From NCBI GenBank assembly GCA_934538895.1, contig CAKTCH010000100.1:1-6072 (forward strand): 6,072 nucleotides of DNA, in the 5' to 3' direction. Source of the DNA: an uncultured Alphaproteobacteria bacterium (GTDB lineage Bacteria > Pseudomonadota > Alphaproteobacteria > Micavibrionales > Micavibrionaceae). The translations under genes and the position numbers were made by a program. The notes under the pieces are model-generated. The model searched no databases and was not told where the DNA came from. It saw only the letters and a program-made list of their open reading frames with translations. Shown in pieces: positions 5,725 through 6,072 of this stretch. How positions within the stretch are numbered: position 1 is the first letter of the stretch; each line of letters begins with the position of its first letter.

Positions 5725-6072
5725 ATGGCATCATCAGCAACAGCGCGTTGGTACGTTCTCCACGTTTACTCTGGTTTCGAGGAAAAAGTCGCCGAAGCCA
5801 TCCACGAAAAAGCCCGCAAGCAGGGCCTTGAGGACAAGGTCGAGGAAGTCATGGTCCCGACCGAGAAAGTCGTGGAAGTGAAAAACAACAAAAAGCAGGA
5901 AAAAGACAGCAAGTTCTTCCCCGGCTACGTGCTGGCGAAACTGCAACTGACCGACGAAGTCTGGCATATGATTAAAGACACGCCGAAAGTCACGGGCTTC
6001 CTCGGCGCCGGTAACAAGCCGTCCCCGATCAGCAACAAAGACGCCGAGCGCCTGATAAAACAGATCCAGGAA
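5725..6072 (+). CDS. nusG: Transcription termination/antitermination factor NusG, 5' part
   Basis: The first 116 residues of a usual 175-180; the gene runs off the right edge, losing the C-terminal KOW domain. NusG binds RNA polymerase to raise processivity and links it to Rho or to ribosomal protein S10. The NGN domain is recognised from RWYVLHVYSGFEEKVAEAI (8-26), VPTEKVVEVKNNKK (44-57), KFFPGYVLAKLQL (62-74) and the VTGFLG segment (residues 88-93), all characteristic of NusG. A TAAGGA site (5711-5716) lies 8 bases before the ATG. It is presumably cotranscribed with secE; the next genes in most bacteria are rplK and rplA. Confidence 0.97.
   Translation, partial: MASSATARWYVLHVYSGFEEKVAEAIHEKARKQGLEDKVEEVMVPTEKVVEVKNNKKQEKDSKFFPGYVLAKLQLTDEVWHMIKDTPKVTGFLGAGNKPSPISNKDAERLIKQIQE

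Overview
The window looks like a chromosomal segment from an alphaproteobacterium. The evidence is GC-rich coding sequence, a glycine decarboxylase P-protein split into two adjacent genes (gcvPA and gcvPB), a very short single-span SecE directly followed by NusG, and alphaproteobacterial-looking protein sequences. The order or genus cannot be fixed from this sequence alone. There is no transposase, integrase, CRISPR array, tRNA or rRNA, and no gene-free stretch longer than about 250 bases.

Left part (1-2315): the 3' part of gcvPA and the complete gcvPB, overlapping by one base (TAATG). Together they encode the alpha2beta2 P-protein of the glycine cleavage system. A strong hairpin with an A-tract before it and a T-tract after it closes the operon. 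It can also terminate the convergent gene on the minus strand.

Middle part (2328-4845): three poorly characterised genes. First is a minus-strand exported protein with an HELRH zinc-peptidase motif. It is divergent, across 248 bases of lower-GC DNA, from a plus-strand protein that resembles the DUF1826 family and has a HxD...H...R pattern. That gene runs tail-to-tail, with a 10-base overlap, into a minus-strand gene for a stand-alone cyclic-nucleotide-binding protein with a helical tail and no DNA-binding domain.

Right part (4846-6072): an AT-rich divergent region leads into a small lipoprotein of the MliC (C-type lysozyme inhibitor) type. Its start codon lies just after a strong hairpin and lacks a clear Shine-Dalgarno site. 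Next come secE and the first 116 codons of nusG, the start of the usual secE-nusG-ribosomal-protein cluster. No tRNA-Trp or tuf is seen before secE.

Most of the window is housekeeping (glycine cleavage, Sec translocation, transcription elongation). The less known part is the block of envelope and signalling genes between them. I found no convincing new multi-gene system. The best candidates for a second look are the HELRH protein and DUF1826-like protein pair and the structured leader of the MliC-like gene.
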